Assembly (NCBI GenBank): GCA_001792895.1 | Contig: MARA01000030.1 | Span: forward strand, 186,001 to 250,000 | Direction of reading: 5' to 3' | Length of the DNA: 64,000 bases | Source: Lentinus brumalis | Lineage: Eukaryota > Basidiomycota > Agaricomycetes > Polyporales > Polyporaceae | Part shown: positions 51,888 to 62,872 of the stretch, piece by piece | How positions within the stretch are numbered: position 1 is the first letter of the stretch | Layout: every line of letters begins with the position of its first letter | Notes under the pieces: model-generated | Told to the model about the DNA's origin: nothing | The model's database searches: none | Seen by the model: the letters and a program-made list of their open reading frames with translations, nothing else | Program-made: the position numbers and the translations under genes

Positions 51888-53672
51888 ATGGCTGTAAATG
51901 ACCCCGTTCGAGTAGTGAACCTGCCGGATCCAGAGCCAGCAGTCCCACATGTGAACGGAGGACACATTCCTGCGATACCAGACGACGTCGTCCGTGAGAT
52001 ATCCACCTTCCTCGACTTCGAAGATCGACTCTCGCTCTCATTGACCTCCCGCCACATGTACGCAGTGGTCCAGCCTCGGCTACAGGAGGTCGTTGTAGAG
52101 GCTCCCCGGCTCAACGCGCTGCACAAATGGATTTTCGAGGATCCCGACGTGCGCGGGCTCCACCTGCGCGCTCTCAATTTTGTCGCCCCGCCGGTCTACT
52201 GGAGCTGGTTCGATCGCTCGCGATACGGGGCTGCCGTTCAGTCCTGTCTCGACATCATGGCGCGGGCTTCGAAACTCGAAGAGCTGTCGTGCGCACCGTT
52301 CCTGACGCACGGGCTGAGCTCTCAGCACTTGCAAGCGTTAACGCGCCTCAAGTGCCTCCACCTCGGCGGATGCACGGCGGAGATCTTGGCATCGCTGAGG
52401 CTCCCGGCCACGCTAACCACGCTCCATCTCTCAGACAACCCTTCTGGCACTGTAGTCCCCTTCCGTCGCATCTTGCGCTCGATCTACCATCTTCCCGCTC
52501 TGAGGACATTGGTCCTCGAGCGGCTGTCACTCCCTGATGAAAACGGGGATGACGTCGATACTGACGACGGTGCGACTACCGATGGAGACGTAGACGGAGT
52601 TGAGGATGGCATCGATGGCATTGAAGACACAGATGCGGACACAGATGCGAGCGACGACGGCTCGGAAGGTGCGGACGAAGACGCGGAAGGCGAGGACGAG
52701 GAGGGCGGGAACCACAGCGGCCCGGGATCTGCCGACGCGCTTGTTATCTCGTCGGTCCGGACGCTGAAGACCCTGGAGCAGCAGCTTCCCCCATGTGTCT
52801 CGTTGGCGACTACATTCCCGAACTTACAGACCCTCTTCCTCGACGGGAGTACGCATCTCAACACAGAAACCGAAATTGCAGGGACTCTCCAGCACCTCAT
52901 CGTCTCCAATTCCTTCCAAGGCGAACCAGTACGTTGGTTCGTCAACCATCTCACGTATATGTTAGGCTCTACCGGACCGAGCGACGACCTCTTCCTCGAC
53001 AGCGCCTGTGATCCTGCACATCTGGTCAGTCTAACTATACAACTCGTCTTCATATCGGTCCTTGTCTGGGACAAGGTGACCGGGTACGCCTCCAGCATCC
53101 GTCTCCTCGAGATCGAAAGCCTCGAAACGCCCCTTCCAGAATACATCTCCCTTTTCGTGAGTATCTTTCGTGCGAATGATACCCAGAGATAGCATTGACC
53201 GCACACCCCGTGCGAGTAGTACAAACAGTTCCATCCGGATGCGCCCGCAGTCCTGCCCCTTATCTGCTTGAGCATCCTCGCTCCATCGCAAACCACCCCG
53301 CCTCCCGCCGATACGGAGGAGACCCGGAACGCATTCCTCGGTCGCGCCTCCAAACACTTGCCCTCGCTGCGGTATGTTGCTCTTGCCTGCGCACACTCGA
53401 CTGCCTCTGAGATGTCCCCGTACCAGGACGACTACGCCGGGGCCTCGGCCTCGTGGAGATGGTGGCGCGTCCTCAGGGACGGCGACGGCACCCCAGTCGA
53501 GATCAGAGAGATCCCATGCTGGGAAGGTGAGCGTGTCCGTACATATCTGCGTGACGGTGACAGGGAAGCTGCAGAGCGATTTGATGGTGCGTACATGCCC
53601 GTTGCGATATGATGGTACGCAATTGTTGCTGACTTCTCCGCTGTACCAGACAAGTTCGTTGCACTCCGTTAA
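51888..53672 (+). CDS. F-box protein with acidic insert, intact
   Basis: Exons 51888-53156, 53220-53586 and 53650-53672 give 552 aa. The F-box is at about residues 27-70 (IPAIPDDVVREISTFLDFED, RLSLSLTSRHMYAV). LRR-like repeats (LKCLHLGGCTAEILASLRLP) are interrupted by a Glu/Asp-rich insert near residues 220-285. The C-terminal block has LPSLRYVALACAHS, SWRWWRVLRDGDGTPVEIRE, GERVRTYLRDGDREAAERFDG. The last exon is 23 nt and encodes the end DKFVALR. Role inferred from the family: SCF substrate receptor. It forms a tandem pair with the next gene (exon 2 is 367 nt in both). Confidence 0.88.
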
Positions 53673-54144
53673 TATACTTCGCTTCGTTCGGCCGTCGTGC
53701 CCGTGTTGCGACTTCACTGACATACGTACCAGACAGGCTTTGATTGACATGGTCAGTAGGTAGCTAACGACGCACATGATCCTAACATCGAGATGTCATC
53801 TCACGTGCGGCATGGGTGAGAGTAAGTTGGAACGCGTCCCCCACAACGTCATCATAGTGCTGCGTGCTGGATTTCGATCACAACATTCACGTAAAGCGTG
53901 TTCGTGGCTCTGCTCTCGGTGTGCTTCGCCGGCGGGTTGTCGGCTTGAGTAAGGTTGGGTGTACTTAGACAATCCGAATGGCGACTCGCAAGGTAACGCT
54001 AACCGTGGGATTTGTCTTGCACGAAGCGAAGCGTGTGTGAGCGTCCTGATTGACACTCTTCTTCCTCCCCCACGAGGTGAATTTTGGCTTATCGGCGTAT
54101 CGCTCGAAATCGCAGAAAGCTGAGGCAAATGAGTATAGTCTAGG
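53673..54144. other. Intergenic region between tandem F-box genes
   Basis: About 470 bp, without a supported feature. Confidence 0.5.
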
Positions 54145-55904
54145 ATGATCGCGGAAGACGATCTCGTCCCAGTGATCAGCCTGCCGGACCCAGAGCCGGC
54201 AGTTGCGGCACGTAACGACGGAGGAGGCCCGCCTGCTGTACCAGACGACATTGTTCGAGAAATTGCGACTCTCCTGGACTTCAAGGATCGAGTTGCGCTC
54301 TCCCTCGTGTCTCGCCACACATGCGAGGTTGTACAACCACGTGTGGAACAAGTCGTCATCCGCCCTAAGGGACCTGAGCTCTCCGCTTTGCACAAGTGGG
54401 TCTCGAAGGATCCCGTCGTCCGTGCATCCCAGCTGCGCGTCCTAGACATCAATGTGCCGGATAATAAAGGGAAGCCCGAGGATGTCCACCACTTCCTCGA
54501 CATCATCACAAAGGCGACGCGGATCAATACCTTACGTTGCAGCAGGATCCTCTCCGAGGCCCTACGCACTCCGCACCTACGCGCGTTCACTCGCCTCAGG
54601 TGCCTCCAGCTCCGCGGCTGCACTCCGACGATGCTGGAGTCTCTGCGCTTTCCCGCCACCCTCACTGAGCTGCACTTGTCGTACCCTCCTCCCGGGACGG
54701 TCTTCATTTTCCGCCGCATCCTGCTTGCGCTCTCTTACCTGCAGGCCCTCTCCACGCTCACTCTCGAGGGTCTCACACTTCCCGATCCCGACGATGAAGA
54801 GGACCATCATGACGACGATGATGACGCCGCGGACGAAGATGACGAAGATGCAGAGGAAGACGAAGATGCCAATGAGGACGAAGATAAAGATGACTCCAAC
54901 GAAGGCGGCGATGGCGGCGACGATGAAGGCGATGGCGATGGCGATGGTGCAAACCCCAGGAAGGCTTCCACCACTTCCGTACCCGTGCTAGCCTCCGTGC
55001 ACACTCTCAAGCTCCTCGAAATGGAGCTGCCACCATTGGTCGATTGGGCGACTGCTTTCCCAGCACTGAAGACAGTTGTCCTGGAGGACGCCATGCACTT
55101 CGATATGGATGCCTATGCCACGACGCCTCTCCATCATCTCGTCGTCCGGGGTTCGTTTGAGAACCTCGTGCCCTGGTGCGTCAACCGTCTCACATATGTC
55201 CCAGGCTTCGCTGCCCGTGACGGGATCCTCCTCGAGGACATCTGCGACGCCTCATACCTTGTCACCCTATCCCTCAGATTGCCATATATGTCGTCTTCGG
55301 TATTGGACGCGGTTGTCAACAACACGTTGGACATCCGTCTGTTGGAGATTGAGTGCCTGGGCACGGTCCTGTCGGAGGTGATCTGGGTTTGCGTAAGTCT
55401 TCCGTTTGCGCGTGCGACGATATCTAATATTCACCTCTCCCGGCGCGCAGTACGAGCAGTTCAAGATAGGCGTGTTCGCGGATCTGCCTCTGCGATGTCT
55501 CAGCATCGTTGCGGCCGATTCGCCCTATCAGGCCCCGGAGGACAGAGAACAGTGCCGTATGGAATTCCTAGATCAGGCGTTCAAGGGTGTGCCGTCGTTG
55601 CGGTATGTCGCTCTCGCAGAACCGCATGGAGACCGCCTTGGAAATCTGGTAGAGAAGGATGACTATGCGGGTAATGGGGCTCCGTGGAGATGGTGGCGCG
55701 TGGTTCGCGACGAGGAAGACTCACCGGTCGAAATCAGGGAGATTCCGGGGTGGGCAGGCGAGACAATCAGGAGTTATCTGCGCAACGCCGACAGGAAGGC
55801 AGCCGAGCACTTCGATGGCACGTACACGTCTCTCATGCTCTCATGCTCATAGAGCTGCTCGCTTATTGATATATCTCCACAGACAAGTTCGTCTTGGACA
55901 TTTA
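54145..55904 (+). CDS. F-box protein with long acidic insert, intact
   Basis: Exons 54145-55392, 55451-55817 and 55882-55904 give 545 aa. The order is as in its upstream neighbour: F-box (PPAVPDDIVREIATLLDFKD, RVALSLVSRHTCEV), LRR-like repeats (LRCLQLRGCTPTMLESLRFP), then an Asp/Glu run encoded by gatgaag-type microsatellite DNA (54790-54950), then VPSLRYVALAEPHG, PWRWWRVVRDEEDSPVEIRE and HFDG. The final 23-nt exon encodes the end DKFVLDI. The last intron starts with GC, not GT. Start and N-terminus (PVISLPDPEPAV) match the neighbour (RVVNLPDPEPAV), which supports a tandem duplication. Confidence 0.87.
55818..55881 (+). other. GC-AG intron in F-box gene
   Basis: The 64-nt last intron begins gcacgt and ends ctccacag. 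Paralogues use gtgcgt, gtacgt or gtgagt at the same place, and only this position gives the conserved 23-nt exon in frame. Confidence 0.7.
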
Positions 55905-56165
55905 GTTTGGCCCGCAGATTTGTGCGCACTCGGACTCTGCCCATTCGCGACTATGGCTCTGTATGATGAGGTGTACTGAATGGAATACTACATATGCCCA
56001 GCGCTGCGCAAGGCGTCGCCTGTTGAGGAAAACATAGATCACCAAACGCGTGACCAGAAGAACCACCGCTCTGTTCCAGGACATCGTTATAGAATTGCGT
56101 GTCCAATCTATAAGTTCCAGCACAAAGAGCTTCATCGCTGGCGCGTACAGTCATTTCAAGCTCCT

Positions 56166-57195
56166 TCAGCTTACAGGCGGTCTGGGAACAGGGTACTTTC
56201 GCAACCTTCGCGTAAGTTCCTTGTGCGCCAGCACCTCCTCGCGCTCAGCGAAACCCTGCAGCATCTTCACCCGAACAAATTCATCGTAGCCAAGCGGAGC
56301 CTGGTCGAACTGGAACTTCTTCATGACGGAGTCCGGGCCGTCGCGCGGAGGAGCGTACACACCGTGTCCTATGAGGTCCCAGTCTTCGCGAGCCATCGCC
56401 TTATCGAAGCAATTCTGTTGCCCAGGGTTGAGATACTTGTTGTCCCGAGCTGCGAGGAACGTCAGTCTCAGAGAGGCGACAATCAAGTGTGTGGGGTGCA
56501 GGTACAAATCAAGCGGACTCCGATGGAACCAGTCGTTGTCGTGCAGCTTCCGCCGCATCTCTACCTCGCGAGCCTTGCTGTGTCGAAGGAGCGCACAGTC
56601 GGTCTTGTGGTAATGCACCGTCCAGTCCTCCTCCTGATACTGTCCGCGAACATTTTAAGAGACATGCTGTACGTATAAGAACGGGTACGCACGAATGGAA
56701 TACAACAATACCGCGATTTGCAAGCCGAGCACCGCTGGAACTTGACCCCTTGATGTTCGTTCTCCCACCGCCCGCATCTCGCGCACGCGTACGCAAGCTC
56801 AGAGTCCGGAACCTCGACGCGCACCTCGGCTAGCTTGCCATCCTTGCGACCCTTCTCGTACCTCGTCACGACCGTAATCGGAGCCTTCTTCTCCTTATCG
56901 TCTCGCAGATCCAGAAGCGTCTCGAGCACCTCTTCGCCCATCGTACCGCCGACAGTGAACATGGGGCGGCCAGTTTCCGGGCACACGGCGCCAACGGTAG
57001 AAGGATCAGATGTGATATAGTTCAGGCAGAGTTCGGCGCGCTTGAGGGACATCCCGTATGCCTTCGAGTGAATGACGAACCACGAAGCGTGGTTGCGTCC
57101 GATTGCGAAGGTAGCCGTTGGTCGTAGTGCTGAGATGCCCGGAAGGCCAGCATTGTGGGTTCGGGGAGACGTTTGAGCCCTTCAAAGGAGTTCAT
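56166..57195 (-). CDS. MYND-like zinc-finger protein (one apparent frame break)
   Basis: Start at 57195 (MNSFEGLKRLPEP). The frame breaks at the GGG (minus CCC) run 57157-57159; one more base joins it to HNAGLPGISALRPTATFAIG, RNHASWFVIHSKAYGMSLKR. Exons are 57195-56693 and 56639-56166 (326 aa after correction). The finger reads CARCGRWENEHQGVKFQRC, SACKSRYCCIPF, then YQEEDWTVHYHKTDC; where MYND fingers have Cys before Gln it has Tyr, so one zinc ligand looks absent. MYND domains bind proline-rich partners; function here is unknown. The protein may end at TGA 56166, or a gtaagc donor at 56174 may lead to a further exon. Confidence 0.72.
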
Positions 57196-57410
57196 GACGG
57201 GTTGAGATCGTGGACAACTACAGTATGTCGTGTCGTGGATGTCGTGTCCAGGTCGAAAAGTGTAGAGGAGGAGGAGGAGGAGGAGCACATAGATCTGGCG
57301 TTACGACTCTAATGGCTTTACAGCTTGGATCCCAATAATATAACAATGAGCGCAGTCGTACACGGCCTTGTACGTACGTATGTTCACAGAAACATCAACA
57401 TCCTCGAAAC

Positions 57411-59260
57411 TTACTCAAGGGTCGGCGGCGAGTTCCCGCTGCCCATCATCACCCAGGCACCCTCGCTCGAGACGTCGTCGATGGTGAGGAAAATCGTAGC
57501 AGGTCCAGGGGGGTAAACACGGCCGCTCGGAGGAGTCGTGAACGTGAGCGACTTCCCGTCGCGAGAAATGGTTGCATCCATGAAGACGAGGCGGGCACCC
57601 GAGTGGAAGGCGTGGCTCGAGAAGCCGAGGTCCATGAGAGAAACTACGTGTCGAGTCAGCATCCTACTCACACTCGCGCTCTAATCATGGCAAAGAGCAC
57701 TCACCCTGCACCTTCGCACCAGGACGGCTCAGCGAGGACGGAATCGACACGGGCACGGTGACACGCTTGCCGAACCCGAGCTTCTCCGGGGTGTTCAGGA
57801 TCTTCGGCCGCTCGACGAACATGAACGGCGGGTCAAGCGTCTGGACGCGCAGCTCGCTCGGGAACTTGATGCCCGGGGCTGGAGCAGTGAAGTTCGGGTT
57901 CGGGTTGCTGCCAGCGACGAGGAAGTTGCCCTGCGGCGTGAGCGTGATGCTCGAGTGGTAGATGCGCGCGATGTTGGACGTTGGCAGGCCGGCGTTGCTG
58001 ATGCGTTGTCCGAGACGGGCAGTGGGAGTGTAGAGGGACGGGGTGAGCACGGCGTGGTCCGAGTTTGAGTTTCCGATGGCGTCCGGGACCTGTGCGATGG
58101 CAGCGAAGCCGGTGCGCGAGCCGTGCGCGATGAGCACTTGGCCGTTGGGGAGGTGGACGAGCTCGGGCATCGTGCGTGTCTCGAGCATGTGCTCGACTTC
58201 CCACCCCTTCGCGATACCCTCGGGCGTGAGAGTGATGCGGGAGCACTGAGACGACGCGGGCTTTTGCGAAGAGAGGTTCGCTGGCTGAATGCGGTCGTCG
58301 GTCTGGGAGCCACCGCAGACGAGAACCTCGGGAAGAAAATCGGGAGGAGAGAGTGGGAGGAGGATCGCAGAACCGTCCATCGGGTTCGTGACGCGGACGC
58401 CGTTCGGGATATCAGGGAGAGCCGTCTCGGTGTTGGCCTCGATGTCGTAAATGCTCGACCGGTTGTTGGCAACCATGAAGATCTTGCCGTCTGGCAGAGC
58501 GAAGATACTGCGAGGTGCTGTGAGTACACACTGGGACGATGGGAAGGGATGATACGTACCGCGGGAACAGGTTGGTCGGCAGACTCCGCTTGAGAAACTC
58601 GGACGGCCGTGGCGCGTCCTCCTTGGGTGGGAAGAACTCAAAGCTGAGAGCAGGATCGATGTTGTAGAAGTCTGCATCCGTGTGCATGCCTCCGACGATC
58701 ATGAGACTACCGTCGAAGATGCGCACAGATGACGGGTACCACCGCTTCTCGAGCAAGTGTAGGTTTGCGGGATCTTCGAACACGGTGCAACCTTCACCGG
58801 TGGGCGACGCACACGGCTCGAAGATGCGGATGGCCTGTGTACCTGGCTGGATCGTAGGATTGTTCACGAAGCCGTTCGGATCGCCGCCGACGCTTATCTA
58901 CGAGCGGTGTCAGAATATGTCTTCAAACCATAGCATGCGTGCGAGCGCTGAACTCACCATAGACCCGTTGCTGATCAATGCCCCGCTAGCACAGAATGAG
59001 TTGGTCAAGAGGTCGAGCGGGGTCACCGTGCTCTCTTGAAGGTTCCAGAGCGCGCCCCATGCCGAATGGTTCTTGACTTGCAGCGGGTTGTTGGAAGCGC
59101 GGTCGAAGAAGACGACGAGATTCGGGGAGACCACGATAGATTCCAACGCAGTGATGCCCGAATTGACTGGCTTCAGGTCGAACCGCCACCCTGGTGCAGA
59201 CGGGGCTGCGTTGGCGAGCGCAGCGAGAAGAGGAATGAGAGCAAGCGAGATCGACTTCAT
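57411..59260 (-). CDS. Glyoxal oxidase-type copper radical oxidase, secreted
   Basis: Exons 59260-58958, 58897-58560, 58507-57705 and 57643-57411 give 558 aa. A signal peptide opens it ([20 protein letters not shown]). Features of the copper-radical oxidase fold are visible: [12 protein letters not shown] with the Cys of the Cys-Tyr cofactor, [13 protein letters not shown] with its Tyr partner, [18 protein letters not shown] with the axial Tyr-His pair, and a C-terminal domain with [11 protein letters not shown] supplying the second His. These enzymes oxidise aldehydes such as glyoxal or methylglyoxal and make extracellular hydrogen peroxide for lignin peroxidases. All expected ligands are present. 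A paralogue lies at 62873, beyond an arrestin-like gene. Confidence 0.93.
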
Positions 59261-60014
59261 GGTGACGGCGGGACAACCCAGCTTGAGAGATACACCGACA
59301 GATGGCACTGCGGTGAGGGAATAGGCGGAGAGCGGGATGGTCTTCTTATAGTGGGTGGCTTCGGAGCTGCCCGAGACGCTGTATAGACGTTTGGTCAGCG
59401 CAACTCATCATGGTGGGACGGACTCGCTTACTGGAACGCCGATGCTACTACGGCGGCCACGCCAGACCCCTGCGGCTGCGCAGGTTCGTCGCACACTGAA
59501 TGCAGCATCCGTCGGCATAGTTCAGTTGGGCCAAGCCGACCCATGTGTGCGGGTTTCCCGAGTTCAGGTGGTCCCACTGAGGGCACACGCCCCAAGACTC
59601 GTGAGACGGTGTGTTCAGATGCAGCAGCGGCGTAGCACGTTCACCATAGGGACTTGTAGAGCATTGCGAACAATCGTCCGCAGATATCTTGGCGTTTCCC
59701 TAGCATCAGAGTCGTAGAGTTCAACTCTCAGGAGAAACACAAGCCGTGGGAGCACACGCCGCAGGAGACATTGACCTGAAGGCATTGATCAAAAAGCGTC
59801 GCACGAGAAGGTAATGTGCTACTTACTTCGTCCACGGTCCGAGTCCCAAGGATGTCACTGCAAGAGGCCCGTGAATACGGGACGAGGTGGAGAGGACGGT
59901 GGGCCTGCCTGGATACAAACGATATCCTCGACCTGTGAGGACTACAAGAACGGGGACTTTACAAACTATTCATGACATCAATGCCGTTGAGAGAAGACAA
60001 GAGGAATAGACAAC
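59261..60014. other. Upstream region of glyoxal oxidase
   Basis: About 750 bp. No gene, repeat or motif could be supported. Confidence 0.45.
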
Positions 60015-60350
60015 TTACTCGTCGCGGCCTTCGTCATCGAACATCAAATGATTGCCCTCCAACCCACGACGATACTTGCTCAGAGTAGTGTCGCGGTCGA
60101 ATGCGCCCTCATCCGCGAAGTCAGAGGTCGAAGTCGCGCCCGGGTCAGAGTCTGGGTCGGAACATGTACAGCTCACGCTGTCGTCGAACTCAGAGGAGGA
60201 ATGGGATTCGTCCTCGGAGTCGCTATCACTATCGTCATCCGACCCACCGAACTTGTATAATTCGAATGGCATGGAGTGCTCACCGTACGCCCGCGGCTCC
60301 CACGCAACACACCACTTCTTCTTCCCCATGAAACTCACATACGCTCCCAC
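60015..60350 (-). CDS. Hypothetical small acidic protein
   Basis: A 111-residue frame, MGAYVSFMGKKKWCVAWEPR, followed by an Asp/Ser/Glu-rich middle (DDDSDSDSEDESHSSSEFDD). It could be the last exon of a spliced gene or a small independent gene; nothing was recognised. It lies downstream of the arrestin-like gene on the same strand. Confidence 0.3.
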   Translation of the reverse strand: MGAYVSFMGKKKWCVAWEPRAYGEHSMPFELYKFGGSDDDSDSDSEDESHSSSEFDDSVSCTCSDPDSDPGATSTSDFADEGAFDRDTTLSKYRRGLEGNHLMFDDEGRDE

Positions 60351-60617
60351 GCATCACGATCCACGGTGGTGCACTGATTACTGGATGTTATTACCTGGAT
60401 GTGAGTACGACATCAATGCAAACGTGAATGCCGATGACGATAATTCGTGCGCGACGCTTCACCACTTTGAGTGGTAGATGAGGCCAGGCTCCGACCACCT
60501 AATCATTCCTGGATCCTGGTGCATCCCATGGCTCCGCATCCTGATGAGAACTGCCATCCTTCTGACTGCTCAGAAACATAAATGTCCCGGCCCGGGCAGA
60601 TCGCGTGTCATCGACCG

Positions 60618-62063
60618 TCAATCCTTCTCGTTAAGGTTGCCCCAGTCGCGACCGTTCGCGTCCCAGTACGCTCTGTGAGGCAAGAGCACGTCAGTGATGC
60701 CGCACTACCCACCAAGGACCTCGACTCACGGAGGCAGATCGAGCATGGGCGGAGGAGCCGCTACGAACGCAGACTCTGGCTCTGGTGGAGCATCCACCTG
60801 CGGCATCGACGGTGAAATTCGAGAGGACGGCGCGTCGATGCCTGACACGATCGTTACGGGAATATCAATCCGCACGTCGTTCCCCAGCCCAGGGAACGGA
60901 ACCTTGAGGTCTAGAGCATACTGCGGGAAGTGAGCACACTGATGCATCCAATAGACCCAACGGCGACGACGCACAATGCACTCGATCGTGGGGCACAGAA
61001 ACGTCGGAGGCACGCTCAGCGTAACGGTCGTCTGGAACCGCGCGCGCTGCACCCACACCCCCTTCTCCTCCCCGCCGCCGCTGCTCTGGACGACGACCCA
61101 CTCCTTTGGCGGCAAGTCCGTCTCGACTGCCAGCTTGCTCGGGACCGTGTTCGCGCCTAGGAAATACGCGACGTCCTCTGCGTTCTCCGCGCCGAAGCGC
61201 TTCGCACGGATCCTGGTGATGCGCATCAGACGGAAGTTGATCTCGGAGTGGATCGCGGGTGGGGGCGGGAAGATCGGTTTGTTCTCGGGGAGCGCGTCCG
61301 CTTGGGCGCGGGTGAGCGATGCGCTGGTCGTCGTGACGTTGATGATGAATGGGATGTCCGTGAAGAGTGGGAGAGCGGGGATGTCAGGGAACAGCAGCTG
61401 CGCTCTTGTCGGTGCGGCATACGCGGAGCGGCGGACTGACACTCACCTCGACGTGCGCTGTCGAGTACTCGCCCCACAAGCCCTTCCGCATCCTCTCTGT
61501 CCTCTCTCCCTTTCGCCATCCCACTGCACCCAGGTTCTGTCGCAACCTTGCCCCGAACGCATCTTTTGGTACCACCGCGAGCGGTATGCGCAGCCTCCGA
61601 TTGAACTGGAACGTACCGGGGCGCACGCCTACAACGACGAGCTCGTACAAGACGCATGCGGACTTGTCCCAGCTGCGATAGTGAAACGATGGAGGCACAT
61701 TCTCCGGGATGCGAAAGCGGAAGGGTAGGCGGAGGATGTCCGTGCCCGGAGGTGGATACGCTGCGCCCGGCATCCAGAGGTCAAGTGAAGAGCGGACGAG
61801 TATAGTCTCATCTTCGTAATTGGATTTGCTGTGCCTGACCATCCTGCGATATCGGGGTGAGTAAGTGGTGTGCATGTGGCAGAGATTACGACAAGCGGGA
61901 GGACGTACGTATGCACCGAGCCGCGAAACTTGACATGGACCTGTTGAATGTTCTCCTGCTGCAGCTGCCGGAAGTCGAGGAGAACTTCGCCCTCGACATC
62001 TCCGCCTGCACAGTATATCCTCGGCGGGACAGAGAGATTGAGAGACTGGGTCGGTGGTGACAT
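60618..62063 (-). CDS. Arrestin-like protein
   Basis: Exons 62063-61909, 61843-61447, 61397-60730 and 60672-60618 join in frame (424 aa). The N-terminal arrestin fold is suggested by LNLSVPPRIYCAGGDVEGEV, VHVKFRGSVHT, LPFRFRIPENVPPSFHYRSW and VLYELVVVGVRPGTF. The second half has FIINVTTTSA, INFRLMRITRIRAKRF, RARFQTTVTLSVPPTFLCPT and VPFPGLGNDVRIDIPVTIV. The C-terminus is PPAYWDANGRDWGNLNEKD. Fungal alpha-arrestins usually carry PPxY motifs and recruit Rsp5 ubiquitin ligase; here PPAY precedes WD at the C-terminus and fits that motif. A role as a trafficking adaptor is inferred. Confidence 0.8.
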
Positions 62064-62872
62064 GATGGGGAATGGCATGCAAGGCGCGATGAAGCAGGTC
62101 ATATAAGCAGTGGCGAACTCAATCAGTGATACAGCCAGCCCAGGTGCGAGTGACAACAAGCGATGTCAGAGCGATGCAGCAGGATGGAGCCTTCAGATCT
62201 GCCGGCAGCTGCGGTCACAACGTGTTCCATGCTGTCTTGTTTAGGTCATTGAGTAGCTCGACATCGAGGTATAGAGAAATGTTTGCTGGATTTTGTGACC
62301 TTCTTGGATGAGGCACAACACCCTACTGATGAACAAGAACACTGAACGTTGAACGTTGAACTTGAATAGGTACCTGCGAGCTTTTGACAGCGCTATGTCT
62401 TTCGCATTTCGCAAAACTTGCTAAGCACGTCGGTATTCGGTACGGGTTACGCTTTCAAGCTCAAGTCGCATCGGTGAGAAGCAGTAGAAGCCAGCCTGAT
62501 ATGCAGGAACGACGAGGAGTGGCAAGACGATGAGGTGCTAATAGCGGAGTTCGAATGATTTGTTACGTTCCTTTCCATTCGGCAATCTCCGGAGGCAGGT
62601 GTCTATGATAATGAACCAGTACTTACTGCACGGCTGTTCGAGCCAACCTTCACCTCACTCGACGCAGCTACCGTAATACGACGTTCGTTCCATTCCCAGA
62701 AATTCAAGACTGTATCCAAAGGTCAAAGATCGCCGAACATTCGCAACTTAAGTACCTGGATTCGATCATGATCATACGGTGAGTCGAGAAAGCCTAACCA
62801 TCCCATGCAAGTGCTAATCGTACGTACAGAAACTGGATTCACTTATTCCGTCGCTGCCTTCAGCGTGCACGC
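62064..62872. other. Intergenic region between arrestin-like gene and second glyoxal oxidase
   Basis: About 800 bp with only short frames. Nothing supported. Confidence 0.5.
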
